Shown here: piece by piece, positions 18,168-27,069 of the stretch
Position numbering within the stretch: the first letter of the stretch is position 1
Layout: each line of letters begins with the position of its first letter
From: Tissierellales bacterium
GTDB taxonomy: Bacteria > Bacillota > Clostridia > Tissierellales > Sedimentibacteraceae
Assembly (NCBI GenBank): GCA_018433765.1
Contig: JAHDQO010000001.1
Coordinates: forward strand, 372,001-436,000
DNA length: 64,000 nt
Direction: 5' to 3'
The notes under the pieces: model-generated
What the model was told of the DNA's origin: nothing
What the model saw: the letters and a program-made list of their open reading frames with translations, nothing else
The model's database searches: none
Program-made: the position numbers and the translations under genes

Positions 18168-19118
18168 ATGACGCTAAAAAGACCGTTTTTAATTTTATTT
18201 ATTCTATTTACAGAAATAATAGGACCTGTAATGATAATAAAAAATTTGTATGTAAGTAACTATTTTACTGTGCTTGATTACTTAATAACTGTTCTATTTG
18301 CAATTACAGGAATATTTTTTATTTATTATGCATGTTATTGGGAATATACTAATAACTATTTAAAAAATATATATGTATTCTTTTCTATAATAGGTATAGC
18401 AGTTGCTACATATAAATTTATTAAATTACCTCATATTCCTATTTATAATTATGAAAGTTTTATAGAAAGTAAACAAACGATAATATGGTTAATTATTTTT
18501 ATAGTAATAGATATTAGAATTTTATTAAGTTGGAGATGCAGAGAGAAACCTTTTAAATTATCATTTCCCTTTAAGAATGGTTCATTTGTGATTATAGATG
18601 GTGGAGATGGAAAGAAATCATTCTTTACTAACTATCATTATAGATATTGGAAAAAAGATGCTAGTATGCGTTATGCTGCTGATATTATTAAAATGAACAA
18701 ATATGGATTTTATAATACTGGATATATGCCAAAAGACAATAACAAATATTTTATATATAATGAGGTTTTATACAGTCCTGTTGATGGAAAAGTAATAGAT
18801 GTAAAAAATGAAACAGAAGATAGTATATCACACAGTGGGAAATATTCAGGAGGACTTGGAAATAGGATTGTAATAAAAAAAGATAATTACTATGTGGTAT
18901 TAGGACATTTAAAAAAAGATAGTATTAAGGTAAGTGAGGGTCAGATTATTAGCAAAGGAGATTATTTAGCTAAAATTGGATCTACCGGTTATTCTCCAAG
19001 ACCTCATTTACATATGCAGGTTATGTATAGCGAAGATAGTAACTATTGGCAGGGAAAAGGAGTTCCAATAATGTTTAACAATAAAATTCCACATAGAAAT
19101 ATGGTTTTTAAAGTATAA
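18168..19118 (+). CDS. Membrane-bound M23 (LytM-type) peptidase-like protein
   Basis: The protein has 316 residues. Four hydrophobic helices in the first 125 residues precede a C-terminal M23 domain with GLGNRIVIK, VVLGHLKK, GDYLAKIGSTGYS and the terminal HLHMQ motif (about 281-285). M23 enzymes cleave peptidoglycan cross-bridges. The first zinc ligand (usual HxxxD) is not obvious: YAADI occupies its place, so activity is uncertain and it may be a non-catalytic LytM protein. The ribosome site is GGGAGG. Confidence 0.8.
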   Translation: MTLKRPFLILFILFTEIIGPVMIIKNLYVSNYFTVLDYLITVLFAITGIFFIYYACYWEYTNNYLKNIYVFFSIIGIAVATYKFIKLPHIPIYNYESFIESKQTIIWLIIFIVIDIRILLSWRCREKPFKLSFPFKNGSFVIIDGGDGKKSFFTNYHYRYWKKDASMRYAADIIKMNKYGFYNTGYMPKDNNKYFIYNEVLYSPVDGKVIDVKNETEDSISHSGKYSGGLGNRIVIKKDNYYVVLGHLKKDSIKVSEGQIISKGDYLAKIGSTGYSPRPHLHMQVMYSEDSNYWQGKGVPIMFNNKIPHRNMVFKV

Positions 19119-19237
19119 CTTAAATCTAATTTTATATAACGTATATGAAAGTTTAAAAATTATTTTATTCATTTGCAATAGATAAAACTGACACAGTATT
19201 GTAATTTTAAATATAATAATAATAAGGGGGAAATTAA

Positions 19238-19747
19238 ATGGAATTACAGGAAAGATACTGGAAAGAATTAGTACAGCTAAAATTCGAAAATTTTTATCTT
19301 GATGAATATTTAGATCACTCATATAAACTTAACAATACTATTAATATTATTACAGCGATTTCTTCATCTGGAAGTATTGCTGGTTGGGCAATATGGAATA
19401 ACTTAATGATTGTTTGGTCAGTAATTATTGCTGCTTCTCAAGTAATAAATGCAATAAAACCATACTTACCTTTTAGTAAGAGACTTAAAGTAATTACTAG
19501 TATGAATTCTGATATATCAGCATTGTTCAATAAAGCAGAATATAATTGGTTTAAAGTTGCTAATGGTTACTTAACATTACAAGAAATAAACGAATTACAA
19601 TATGAACTTAAGAAAGAAAGGCAAAAAATAGATGAAAAATATTATACTAATTTGTATCTACCCGATAAAAGAAAATTAAAAGAAAAAGCTGACATATCTG
19701 TTGATATATATTTTAAAAAATATGAAGAGGAGGTACATAATGTTTAG
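19238..19747 (+). CDS. Two-TM protein, SLATT-like
   Basis: The protein has 169 residues. An N-terminal amphipathic helix precedes two adjacent hydrophobic segments (about 36-50 and 54-72), then a charged helical, coiled-coil-prone C-terminus. This layout resembles SLATT two-TM proteins, which act as membrane effectors in nucleotide-signalling defence systems, but the match is by architecture only. Its stop overlaps the next small gene, implying translational coupling. Confidence 0.6.
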   Translation: MELQERYWKELVQLKFENFYLDEYLDHSYKLNNTINIITAISSSGSIAGWAIWNNLMIVWSVIIAASQVINAIKPYLPFSKRLKVITSMNSDISALFNKAEYNWFKVANGYLTLQEINELQYELKKERQKIDEKYYTNLYLPDKRKLKEKADISVDIYFKKYEEEVHNV

Positions 19748-19868
19748 TAGTAAAGGAAATGAAAAAAGTAGTAATGTTAAAAAAATAAAAAGAGGAATAC
19801 CTCAAACTGAAAAAGATATCAAAATGCCGGATGTAAAACCTCCTAGACAAGATGATGAAAAAAAGTAA
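19740..19868 (+). CDS. 42-residue basic protein overlapping the 2TM gene
   Basis: ATG lies inside the end of the 2TM gene (8-bp overlap) with a strong GAGGAGGT site 5 bp upstream. The peptide is hydrophilic and Lys/Pro-rich, starts MFSSKGNEKSSNVKK and contains PDVKPPRQDD. The coupling indicates a real two-gene unit. The function is unknown; it could be a partner or antidote of the membrane protein. Confidence 0.55.
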   Translation: MFSSKGNEKSSNVKKIKRGIPQTEKDIKMPDVKPPRQDDEKK

Positions 19869-19997
19869 TAAAGTAATTTGAGAATTAAGATTATCAAACC
19901 AATTAAAGAATTAGAGAAAGAAACTATAGTTACAAATATTTAAAATAAAAGATCGCTTAAATACAGTTGAACAAAGTTTAAACGAAAAGGAGGAAAA

Positions 19998-20594
19998 ATG
20001 AAGAGATTTTTGTGTTTTTTTATATTAACTACAATACTTATAACAGGCTGCGCTTCAGAAACAATAAGTAATGCAAATCAGCTAGAAGAGGGTACAGTAC
20101 TAATTAAACCAAGTTCTTTATTTGAAGGAATAGAGAGATTACAGCCTCATTTAAATATGCAAAATGGATGTGTAGAAGTATTTTACAAAGGAAATAAGAA
20201 GTTTATAAGTACTAAATACGAAATATGGGAGAAAGGTAAACTGAAAGAATCGTACGGTAATTTTAAACTCGCAATTAATAATGAATTTCATGATATTATA
20301 GGTATATCTTTAAAAGAAAGTATTCTTGAAGATTTTAGTGTATCAGATACTATGACTATGATTACAGCAATAGGCCAATCAAATGTTAGAGGATTTATTG
20401 ATAGATATCCAAAATCTTATGATACGGGGTCATACAATATTTACGACGAAATAAAAGGAAATGATGATGATGAAATTGCTATATGGGGATTAATAGCCAA
20501 TGAAGCGGGAAGCATGAATGAACAGAAAAAATCTATAGAGGAAACTGCAAAAATTGCTGATTGGGCTTTTGTAGTGAAAGTTTACTTTGAATAA
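19998..20594 (+). CDS. Putative lipoprotein
   Basis: The protein has 198 residues with a lipoprotein signal peptide and lipobox LITGC (Cys 18). The rest is a mixed alpha/beta soluble domain with no motif that I recognise. The ribosome site AAAGGAGG is well placed. It would sit on the outer face of the membrane. Confidence 0.72.
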   Translation: MKRFLCFFILTTILITGCASETISNANQLEEGTVLIKPSSLFEGIERLQPHLNMQNGCVEVFYKGNKKFISTKYEIWEKGKLKESYGNFKLAINNEFHDIIGISLKESILEDFSVSDTMTMITAIGQSNVRGFIDRYPKSYDTGSYNIYDEIKGNDDDEIAIWGLIANEAGSMNEQKKSIEETAKIADWAFVVKVYFE

Positions 20595-20622
20595 GAAGTA
20601 GTTGTATAAAGGAGGATTTATT

Positions 20623-21138
20623 ATGTGTACTGCTGATACTGAAGATGATAAGTTTAATATTAGATTTGCTAATAAAAAAGATGTATCTACGATACTAAGA
20701 TTTATTAAGGCATTGGCAGAACATGAAGGTGAAATAGATGAAGTAGTAGCTACTGAAGATATATTAATAGACACATTGTTTGATAAAAAAGGTGCTGAAG
20801 TTATAATTGGAGAGTATGAAGGTAATCCAGCAGCATTTGCATTGTTCCATAATAATTACTCTACATTTTTAGGAAAATCAGGTATACATTTAGTGGATTT
20901 TTATATTATTCCTGAAATGAGACGAAAAGGTTTTGGTACAATAATGCTATCATTTCTTGCTAATTTAGCTGTTAAAAGGAATTGCGGCAGGTTAGAATGG
21001 TGGTGTCATAACTGGAATGAATCAGCAATAAAATTCTATAAAAAAGCAGGAGCATATCCCCTTGATAATTTGACTACTTATAGACTTTGCGGTGAAAAAC
21101 TTAAAAATTTTAATAGTGAAGAAATAATTAAAGCTTAG
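20623..21138 (+). CDS. GNAT acetyltransferase, diamine (SSAT)-like
   Basis: The protein has 171 residues. IHLVDFYIIPEMRRKGFG and the CGRLEWWCHNWNESAIKFY segment match the signature of diamine/spermidine acetyltransferase-like GNATs. A TTG at 20602 overlaps the AAAGGAGG site, so ATG 20623 is preferred. It probably acetylates a small amine; polyamine specificity is inferred from family resemblance. Confidence 0.83.
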   Translation: MCTADTEDDKFNIRFANKKDVSTILRFIKALAEHEGEIDEVVATEDILIDTLFDKKGAEVIIGEYEGNPAAFALFHNNYSTFLGKSGIHLVDFYIIPEMRRKGFGTIMLSFLANLAVKRNCGRLEWWCHNWNESAIKFYKKAGAYPLDNLTTYRLCGEKLKNFNSEEIIKA

Positions 21139-21160
21139 ATGTTATTATCTAAGCTTTTTT
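21131..21160 (+). terminator. Intrinsic terminator of the SSAT-like gene
   Basis: AAAGCTTAGAT and ATCTAAGCTTT arms are followed by TTTT. The hairpin includes the last codons of the gene and abuts the 3' end of the convergent tRNA, so it may serve both. Confidence 0.8.
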
Positions 21161-21236
21161 GGTGCATCCTGAGGGATTCGAACCCCCGACCAACTGGTTC
21201 GAAGCCAGCGACTCTATCCAACTGAGCTAAGGATGC
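21160..21236 (-). tRNA. tRNA-Arg (anticodon TCG)
   Basis: This 77-nt cloverleaf has a 7-bp acceptor stem GCATCCT/AGGATGC, discriminator A and encoded CCA. The D-arm is TAGCTCAGTTGGATAGAGT, the anticodon arm CTGG-CTTCGAA-CCAG gives anticodon TCG, and the T-arm is GGGGGTTCGAATCCC. It would read CGA and other CGN Arg codons. Confidence 0.95.
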
Positions 21237-21257
21237 ATAAATTTGTTATCCACACAT

Positions 21258-21286
21258 ATTATAACGGTATATAAGAATAATATCAA
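21258..21286 (-). promoter_or_regulatory. Promoter of tRNA-Arg
   Basis: On the minus strand, TTGATA (21286-21281), exactly 17 bp and TATAAT (21263-21258) lie about 20 bp before the tRNA 5' end. Confidence 0.8.
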
Positions 21287-21430
21287 GATTTTTTATTTCG
21301 ACAAAAAAAATTATTTTAATATTAATAATGTTTATTATTACATGCTTTATGGTATAATAAATAAGTATTTCCAATAAAATAAAGAGTTGATATTTATATA
21401 TAATATTATTAAATATTTAGGAGTGACCGT

Positions 21431-22654
21431 ATGATATCGAGAAAAAAATTTATAACATCAATAATTGTAGTGATAATATTAACAGCATTATTAACATTAA
21501 CAGCAAGTAATTTTTTTGCTTTAGAAATAGGAGATAAGGTAATAGTATCTAAATCTAGTTATAATCAATTAAGAAGCTTAAGCATTAAATATAGTAAACA
21601 CGAGTATTTACAAGATTATGTTAAAAAGAATTTTTTATTTGAATCAGATGTAGAAAAAATGATGGATGGGTCTTTAAAAGGCATGATAGATGCTCTTGAT
21701 GATCGATATTCAGAGTACATGAATGAAAAAGATTTTGATTCATTTATGGAGAGTACAGAAGGTTCTTATGAAGGAATAGGAGTTTACATAACACCAAGTG
21801 AGGATAATTATATATTAGTAATTGCTCCTATAGAAGATACTCCAGCAGAAAAAGCGGGTATAAAAACAGGAGATAAAATTATAAAAATTGACGGAATAGA
21901 GTTTACAGCAGAAGAAATGGATAAGGCTGTTAGTATTATGAAAGGTACACCTGGCACAAATGTTACAATAACTGTTTTAAGGGAGAAAAAAGATGGTACA
22001 CAAGAAACTATTGATTTTCCTATAAAAAGGGAGAATATTAGAATAAAAACAGTAAAATCATACATGATGCAGGATAAAATAGGATATATAAGAATTACGA
22101 CTTTTGATAAACAGACAGACGAAGATTTTGATGTTGCACTCAAAGAGCTGCAAAAACAGGATATGCAGGGATTAGTAATTGATTTAAGATATAATCCTGG
22201 AGGATTAGTTGATGTAACAAGAGAAATAACCGATAAACTTATAGGCAAAGGCATTGTTACATATACTCAAACAAAAGACGGTGAAAGAAAATATTACGAG
22301 TCGGATAAATATAAATTAGGCATTCCTTTAGTAGTTCTTGTAAATGAAGGAAGTGCAAGTGCATCTGAAATTTTGTCGGGCGCAGTAAAAGATACGAAAT
22401 CAGGAATACTTATAGGTACAAAAACATTTGGTAAAGGAATCGTTCAGAGTATAATGCCTTTAAAAGATGGAACTGCAATAAAAATGACTGTTTCAGAATA
22501 TTTCACACCTAATGGTATAAACATTCATGGTATAGGTATAGAGCCAGATATAGTAATAGAAATGCCAGAAGATGCTTTATATGGATATGAGTATTATGAC
22601 CAAGATATTCAGCTTCAAAAAGCAGTAGAAATAATTGAAAAAAGTTTAGAATAA
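21431..22654 (+). CDS. ctpA: Carboxyl-terminal processing protease (S41)
   Basis: The protein has 407 residues. One N-terminal membrane helix (about 9-28) precedes a PDZ domain (about 110-195) and the S41 protease core, with LVNEGSASASEI (catalytic Ser near 310) and TFGKGIVQS (catalytic Lys near 335). It is anchored with its active site outside and degrades or trims exported proteins; B. subtilis CtpB acts in sporulation signalling. An extended -10 TGGTATAAT at 21350-21358 is a likely promoter. Confidence 0.93.
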   Translation: MISRKKFITSIIVVIILTALLTLTASNFFALEIGDKVIVSKSSYNQLRSLSIKYSKHEYLQDYVKKNFLFESDVEKMMDGSLKGMIDALDDRYSEYMNEKDFDSFMESTEGSYEGIGVYITPSEDNYILVIAPIEDTPAEKAGIKTGDKIIKIDGIEFTAEEMDKAVSIMKGTPGTNVTITVLREKKDGTQETIDFPIKRENIRIKTVKSYMMQDKIGYIRITTFDKQTDEDFDVALKELQKQDMQGLVIDLRYNPGGLVDVTREITDKLIGKGIVTYTQTKDGERKYYESDKYKLGIPLVVLVNEGSASASEILSGAVKDTKSGILIGTKTFGKGIVQSIMPLKDGTAIKMTVSEYFTPNGINIHGIGIEPDIVIEMPEDALYGYEYYDQDIQLQKAVEIIEKSLE

Positions 22655-22721
22655 ATAACATAAAAAATAATTTAAAACATATAATGTATTAATCAGCAGT
22701 TAGTCAGCTTTGTTTACAAAA

Positions 22722-22760
22722 AAATCAGCAGCATTGTTTATAACTGCTGATTTTTTTATT
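22722..22760 (+). terminator. Intrinsic terminator of ctpA
   Basis: AAATCAGCAG and CTGCTGATTT arms are followed by a long T-run. A second AATCAGCAG copy at about 22691 could compete for pairing. Confidence 0.8.
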
Positions 22761-22768
22761 TTTTGTAC

Positions 22769-22829
22769 TTGACAAATGAGTAGAAATATTATATAAGTAT
22801 ATTAGAAAATACTAATATACTTATATAAT
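22769..22829 (+). promoter_or_regulatory. Arsenic operon promoter with palindromic operator
   Basis: TTGACA (22769-22774), 17 bp and TATAAG (22792-22797) form the promoter. A perfect 18-bp inverted repeat, ATTATATAAGTATATTAG at 22788-22805 and its complement at 22812-22829 with a 6-nt spacer, covers the -10 and start point. This is the position expected for the ArsR repressor encoded in the operon. Confidence 0.82.
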
Positions 22830-22849
22830 ATAAAATAGAGGGATGAATC

Positions 22850-23251
22850 ATGATGAAAAGTATAGCATTTGTTTGTGTACATAATTCGTGCAGGTCTCAA
22901 ATGGCAGAAGGATTTTCAAAAGAATTAGGAAAAGGAATAATTGAAGTTCATTCAGCTGGAACAGAAAAGTACCATGAAGTTAAACCTTTAGCAGTACAAG
23001 TAATGAAAGAGATAGGTATAGACATATCAAAACAATATCCAAAATTGCTTGTAGATATTCCAAAAATCGATATCTTAATAACTATGGGATGTGGAGTGCA
23101 ATGTCCCTTTATAGAATGTGATTATAATGAGGACTGGGGATTAAAAGATCCATCTGGAGGAACAATAGAAGACTTTAGAAAATCAAGAGATGTTATAAAG
23201 TCTAAAGTAACAGAATTAATTGAAAAAATAAGAAAGGATAGTTTTAAATGA
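22850..23251 (+). CDS. arsC: Arsenate reductase, thioredoxin-coupled LMW-phosphatase type
   Basis: The protein has 133 residues. The phosphatase loop CX5R is C9-VHNSC-R15. The resolving Cys pair lies in MGCGVQCPF (near 82-86), and the D-P motif is in LKDPSGG. This matches B. subtilis-type ArsC, which reduces arsenate to arsenite. Tandem ATG codons at 22850 and 22853 follow GAGGGATG. It overlaps arsR by 4 bp (ATGA). Confidence 0.9.
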   Translation: MMKSIAFVCVHNSCRSQMAEGFSKELGKGIIEVHSAGTEKYHEVKPLAVQVMKEIGIDISKQYPKLLVDIPKIDILITMGCGVQCPFIECDYNEDWGLKDPSGGTIEDFRKSRDVIKSKVTELIEKIRKDSFK

Positions 23252-23556
23252 ACATTACAGAATTAGAAGTAAGAGTTCTAAAATCACTTGCTCATCCAAT
23301 TAGGTTAAATATTATTAAACAGCTTTCAAGTGATAGGTTATGTGTGTGTGAGTTGTGTGCTGATGATGATTTTACGCAGTCTAATATGTCTCAACATCTT
23401 AGAATTTTAAAAGATGCAGGCATAGTTACTGTAGAAAAAGAAGGTAATAAAATGATGTATGAAGTAAAGAATAAAAAGATATTAGACATAATGAAACTTG
23501 TCGATGAAGTTGTTGTTGAAGATTTAAAAGAAACACTTGGAGGATTTACATTATAG
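23248..23556 (+). CDS. arsR: ArsR-type arsenite-responsive repressor
   Basis: The protein has 102 residues and a winged helix. The metal site is LCVCELC with C32, C34 and C37, the alpha-3 ELCVCDLC-type arsenite site. The recognition helix follows (QSNMSQHLRILKDAG). It is translationally coupled to arsC and probably binds the 18-bp palindrome at the operon promoter, releasing it on As(III) binding. Confidence 0.9.
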   Translation: MNITELEVRVLKSLAHPIRLNIIKQLSSDRLCVCELCADDDFTQSNMSQHLRILKDAGIVTVEKEGNKMMYEVKNKKILDIMKLVDEVVVEDLKETLGGFTL

Positions 23557-23565
23557 GAGGATAAA

Positions 23566-24540
23566 ATGTTTGTTTGGCTTGATAATTTAGCAAGAATTAT
23601 AGTAGAAAATGTATTTAAACTTTCTATGGAAACTAAATTAGGTTCCAGTATACATTTTTTTATATATGATACAATAAAAATAATTATACTTTTAGGGATA
23701 ATGATATTTTTTATATCATATATTAGAAGTTATTTTCCACCTGAAAAAACTAAGAAATATATATCTAAATTTAGAGGTGTAACTAAAAATATTATTGCAT
23801 CGTTACTTGGAATAGTAACTCCATTTTGTTCATGTTCTTCTGTTCCTCTATTTATAGGATTTGTAGAAGCAGGAATACCCTTAGGAGTAACTTTTTCTTT
23901 TTTAATAACATCACCTATAATAAATGAAGCAGCTGTAGCTATACTATTAGCTTCAGAATCATTTGGGTGGAAAGTAGTAGTTATTTATGTAATAACAGGT
24001 GTAGTAGTAGGAGTAATAGGTGGAGTAATTATTGATAAATTAAAGTTAACTAAGGAAGTTGAAGAATATGTATATCAAATGCATATGGGTGAATCAGAAA
24101 TTAAAGAAATGACTAGAAAAGAAAGAATTGATTTTGCTGTTCAGAATGTAAAAGATATTGTAGGAAGAGTTTGGAAGTTTGTTATAGTTGGTATTGCTAT
24201 AGGTGCAGCAATTCATGGGTGGGCACCTGAAGAAATACTGTCACAGTATGCAGGACCAGATAATCCACTAGCTGTAATATTCGCAACAATTATAGCAGTT
24301 CCTTTATACAGTAATGCTTTGGGAACTATACCTATAGCTGAGGCACTACTAATGAAAGGTGTAGGCCTTGGAACAGCAATGTCATTTATGATGGCTACAA
24401 CAGCATTATCATTACCTGAAATGATTCTACTTAGAAAAGTTATAAAGCCTAAATTAATAGCAGCTTTCGTAGTTATAACATCAATAGGAATTATTTTAGT
24501 AGGATATTTATTTAATGCAATATCACACCTTATAATATAA
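23566..24540 (+). CDS. Permease of the ArsP/DUF318 family
   Basis: The protein has 324 residues with about eight to ten transmembrane helices. The family signature TPFCSCSSVPLFIGF lies near 85-99 (C88, C90), with the repeat-related PLYSNALGTIP segment later. These permeases export arsenite or organoarsenicals. It lies 9 bp after arsR with an AGGAGG site, so it supplies efflux for the ArsC product. There is no ArsB or Acr3 in the window. Confidence 0.88.
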   Translation: MFVWLDNLARIIVENVFKLSMETKLGSSIHFFIYDTIKIIILLGIMIFFISYIRSYFPPEKTKKYISKFRGVTKNIIASLLGIVTPFCSCSSVPLFIGFVEAGIPLGVTFSFLITSPIINEAAVAILLASESFGWKVVVIYVITGVVVGVIGGVIIDKLKLTKEVEEYVYQMHMGESEIKEMTRKERIDFAVQNVKDIVGRVWKFVIVGIAIGAAIHGWAPEEILSQYAGPDNPLAVIFATIIAVPLYSNALGTIPIAEALLMKGVGLGTAMSFMMATTALSLPEMILLRKVIKPKLIAAFVVITSIGIILVGYLFNAISHLII

Positions 24541-24716
24541 AACGAGTGATGAGTAAGTAGAAACGAGGAACATGGAAGTTTTACTAACGTAAAACAAATA
24601 AAATAATGAATGAGACCTAGTCATCTGAGGGAAGCAGAGCGTAGTCGAAGGATATTGTGTGTAACTAGAGTCTTATTTAAACGAGTGATGAGTAAGTAGA
24701 AACGAGGAACATGGAA
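24540..24716. repeat. 38-bp direct repeats flanking a palindromic segment
   Basis: Two identical 38-bp copies (24540-24577 and 24679-24716, beginning AAACGAGTGATGAGTAAG) lie 139 bp apart. Between them are a GTTTTA/TAAAAC hairpin and an ATCTGAGGGAAGCAGAGCGT-type segment resembling dispersed palindromic repeats. The repeat insertion separates the permease from the mini-thioredoxin gene and may have split the operon. Confidence 0.65.
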
Positions 24717-24845
24717 TTATTAATAAGAAGATTTACAAATTTATATGAGTAAATTAACCACTAATTTTCAACTATACACTATCAACTATTAACTATAGAA
24801 GTGTGCTTCCGTGGTTAAATTAAAAATAAAAAAGGAGAGATTATT

Positions 24846-25085
24846 ATGGAAATTAAAATTTTAGGAATGGGATGTGCAAAATGCACGAAATTATATGATT
24901 TTGCAAAAGAAGCAGTAGAAGAATTAGGTATTGATGCTTCAATACAAAAAGTAGAAGATATAAAAGATATAATGAGTTATGGAGTCATGTCTACACCTGC
25001 ATTAGTTATTGATAAAAAAGTTATATTTGCAGGAAAAACAGCAAGTAAAAAAGAGCTTATAGAAATAATAAGTAGTAAGAAATAA
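24846..25085 (+). CDS. Mini-thioredoxin (redox-active disulfide protein 2 type)
   Basis: The protein has 79 residues. The active site GMGCAKC (C10, C13) and cis-Pro motif MSTPALVI are those of the small thioredoxin-like proteins often encoded with ArsP-type permeases. It may supply electrons to ArsC or bind arsenite; this is inferred. Its ribosome site is AAAGGAG. Confidence 0.85.
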   Translation: MEIKILGMGCAKCTKLYDFAKEAVEELGIDASIQKVEDIKDIMSYGVMSTPALVIDKKVIFAGKTASKKELIEIISSKK

Positions 25086-25097
25086 TAAGAATGTTAG

Positions 25098-25310
25098 CAG
25101 AATTTAGAAATTGTTGAAAAAGAAAATCCTTTTGATGAAAAAACGTATGAATTAATTTGTTTTACACTATCAGTAAAGGCAAGGTCTAAACCATATGTAT
25201 TAAAGCATTTTAAATCAGCATTAGAGTCAGGTGCAACAGTAAAAGAACTATCCTATATTCTTGCATTAACTATGAAAGAGGATAATAAGATAACCAAAAA
25301 GATATTCTAA
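25098..25310 (+). pseudogene. Remnant of a carboxymuconolactone decarboxylase/AhpD-like protein
   Basis: A stop-to-stop frame of 70 codons has no plausible start codon. The peptide NPFDEKTYELICFTLSVKAR...HFKSALESGATVKELSYILALT matches the helical core of CMD/AhpD-like proteins, but the usual CxxC active site is absent, replaced by LSVKARSKPY. It is probably a decayed relic trailing the arsenic genes. Confidence 0.55.
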
Positions 25311-25329
25311 TTTACTAGAATATCTTTTT
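25296..25329. terminator. Bidirectional intrinsic terminator
   Basis: The 14-bp perfect arms AAAAAGATATTCTA and TAGAATATCTTTTT around a 6-nt loop have T-runs on both strands. It separates the plus-strand arsenic unit from the convergent minus-strand membrane genes. Confidence 0.85.
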
Positions 25330-25349
25330 GAACATTAAATCTTTATGTT

Positions 25350-26840
25350 TTAATTTTGAGTTGGAGCATATTTTTTATAAAATTTATTAGAATTTGATTT
25401 TGATATATTATATTCTTGCCATTTATAACTATTAAAAGCATTATTAAATCTTTCTTTGACTTCTATACGTATTTCAAGATTCTTATCATCTATAAGACGT
25501 TCAAGTTGTGGAAGTGCATCATCAGACAAATCCCTACAAAGATAAAAAATATCAATTTTGCCAGTGTCGTAATATCTATCTATGTTTTTCTTAACAATAT
25601 ATCCATCAATATTGACAAAATTAAGAATTAAGTAAAATATTCCTATAACAATAATTCCATTATAAATAACTTTAAACTTCATATTCCATACACCATACAA
25701 TACTAAAATCATTAATACACTTTCTAGAATTAAGAATAAATATACTAATAGTCTTAATCTTGTATATCCATAAGTTGATTCATAAAGAAACATTCTATAA
25801 AAAGCAGATGCTATCATTATATAGTTAGCAAAAGTAATTAAGGATAATAATACTTTAATAAAATTATTTTTATTGTTTTTGTAAGTAGCATATCTAACCG
25901 CCATAATAATAATAAAATTTATTATTGTCAAAGTCAGCATTTCAAAAAAACCACTTCTAGCATATTGTGAATATGTAAAATCTACAGGTAATGAAGCAGT
26001 ATTTTTTAAAAACAAATAATTAAATTGGACTATAGAAAAAAGTAAATATAAGATATTAAGAACAATTAAAATTGTTTTGCAAACTGTTTCTATAAGTGTA
26101 TAATTAATAACATTTTTATTCTTAACAATATCTGCATTCCATTCATTAATTGAAGATGGTTTTTTCTCGCTAAATATATAGTAAATAAAAGCAAAGAAAT
26201 ATGAAGCAGCTGCTAAAGCAAGTATAATTTGAAATGTACTATCAAATAAGCTTAAGTTTGCTGTACAACTTAACAAATCATTTATAAAATAACCGAATAC
26301 AATATCTGCACTTGCCATTAAAGGAAGAATTATTATTACCAATACAATACATAATAATATACCAATAATAATTCCCATCATCTTTGAATTATTATTTAAT
26401 TTAGTTTTAATAGTTAATAAATTTATACCTTTCTTAATATATTTATCTATTTTTCCAATAGGGTAAAATAATTGTGATAAAATATCTGATATAGGATTTT
26501 TATTATTTGTACCTAAAGATGCATAAGCAATGTATGCAAGCAGTGCAGGTACTATAAAAAAGTTAAAAGATCTAAATAGTTCAAAAGTACTTCTAAAATA
26601 TATACTTGAAAGAAGTAAAACTATTATGCTTAAAGTTATAAATACTTTCTTATTAAAGTTTTTACGATCTTTAATAAAGAAAAATATTATTGCAGTAAAA
26701 ATACAAGAATAAATAAAATAATTTAATCCTAAATTACTATTGTAAAACAATACAACGAATAAAATGCCCATAATAGAGCTTAATACAAATAATATGGATA
26801 AATATTTTTTTGATAAATCAACACCATTCATTATATACAC
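25350..26840 (-). CDS. DUF4153/DUF4173-type polytopic membrane protein
   Basis: The protein has 496 residues. About twelve hydrophobic helices span residues 10-400, with a conserved central ARSGFFEMLTLTIINF segment and a soluble C-terminal tail of about 80 residues. The ARSGFFE motif is characteristic of the DUF4153/DUF4173 family, whose function is unknown. It is the last gene of a minus-strand unit with an XRE regulator and a DUF2975 protein. Confidence 0.8.
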   Translation of the reverse strand: MYIMNGVDLSKKYLSILFVLSSIMGILFVVLFYNSNLGLNYFIYSCIFTAIIFFFIKDRKNFNKKVFITLSIIVLLLSSIYFRSTFELFRSFNFFIVPALLAYIAYASLGTNNKNPISDILSQLFYPIGKIDKYIKKGINLLTIKTKLNNNSKMMGIIIGILLCIVLVIIILPLMASADIVFGYFINDLLSCTANLSLFDSTFQIILALAAASYFFAFIYYIFSEKKPSSINEWNADIVKNKNVINYTLIETVCKTILIVLNILYLLFSIVQFNYLFLKNTASLPVDFTYSQYARSGFFEMLTLTIINFIIIMAVRYATYKNNKNNFIKVLLSLITFANYIMIASAFYRMFLYESTYGYTRLRLLVYLFLILESVLMILVLYGVWNMKFKVIYNGIIVIGIFYLILNFVNIDGYIVKKNIDRYYDTGKIDIFYLCRDLSDDALPQLERLIDDKNLEIRIEVKERFNNAFNSYKWQEYNISKSNSNKFYKKYAPTQN

Positions 26841-26848
26841 TTCCTTTC

Positions 26849-27058
26849 TTAGTCATCGTTCCTAAACTCGAGTATATCTCCCGGCTGACAATTCAGTTCT
26901 CTACAAATTGCTTCAAGAGTAGTGAACCTTACAGCTTTAGCCTTGTTGTTTTTCAATATTGAAAGATTTGCGTTTGTTATACCAACTTTTTCAGCTAGTT
27001 GAGAAAGTCCTATCTTCCTTTTAGCCATCATAACATCTAAATTAACAATAATCGCCAT
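26849..27058 (-). CDS. Small Cro/C1-type (YozG-like) HTH regulator
   Basis: The protein has 69 residues and is almost entirely a helix-turn-helix (KIGLSQLAEKVGITNANLS) with a C-terminal CRELNCQPGDIL segment typical of YozG-like regulators. These are commonly paired with DUF2975 membrane proteins, as here (11-bp gap). It may regulate its own cluster, perhaps through the 16-bp palindrome at 28129-28165; that link is inferred. Confidence 0.88.
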   Translation of the reverse strand: MAIIVNLDVMMAKRKIGLSQLAEKVGITNANLSILKNNKAKAVRFTTLEAICRELNCQPGDILEFRNDD

Positions 27059-27069
27059 ATCATCATCTC

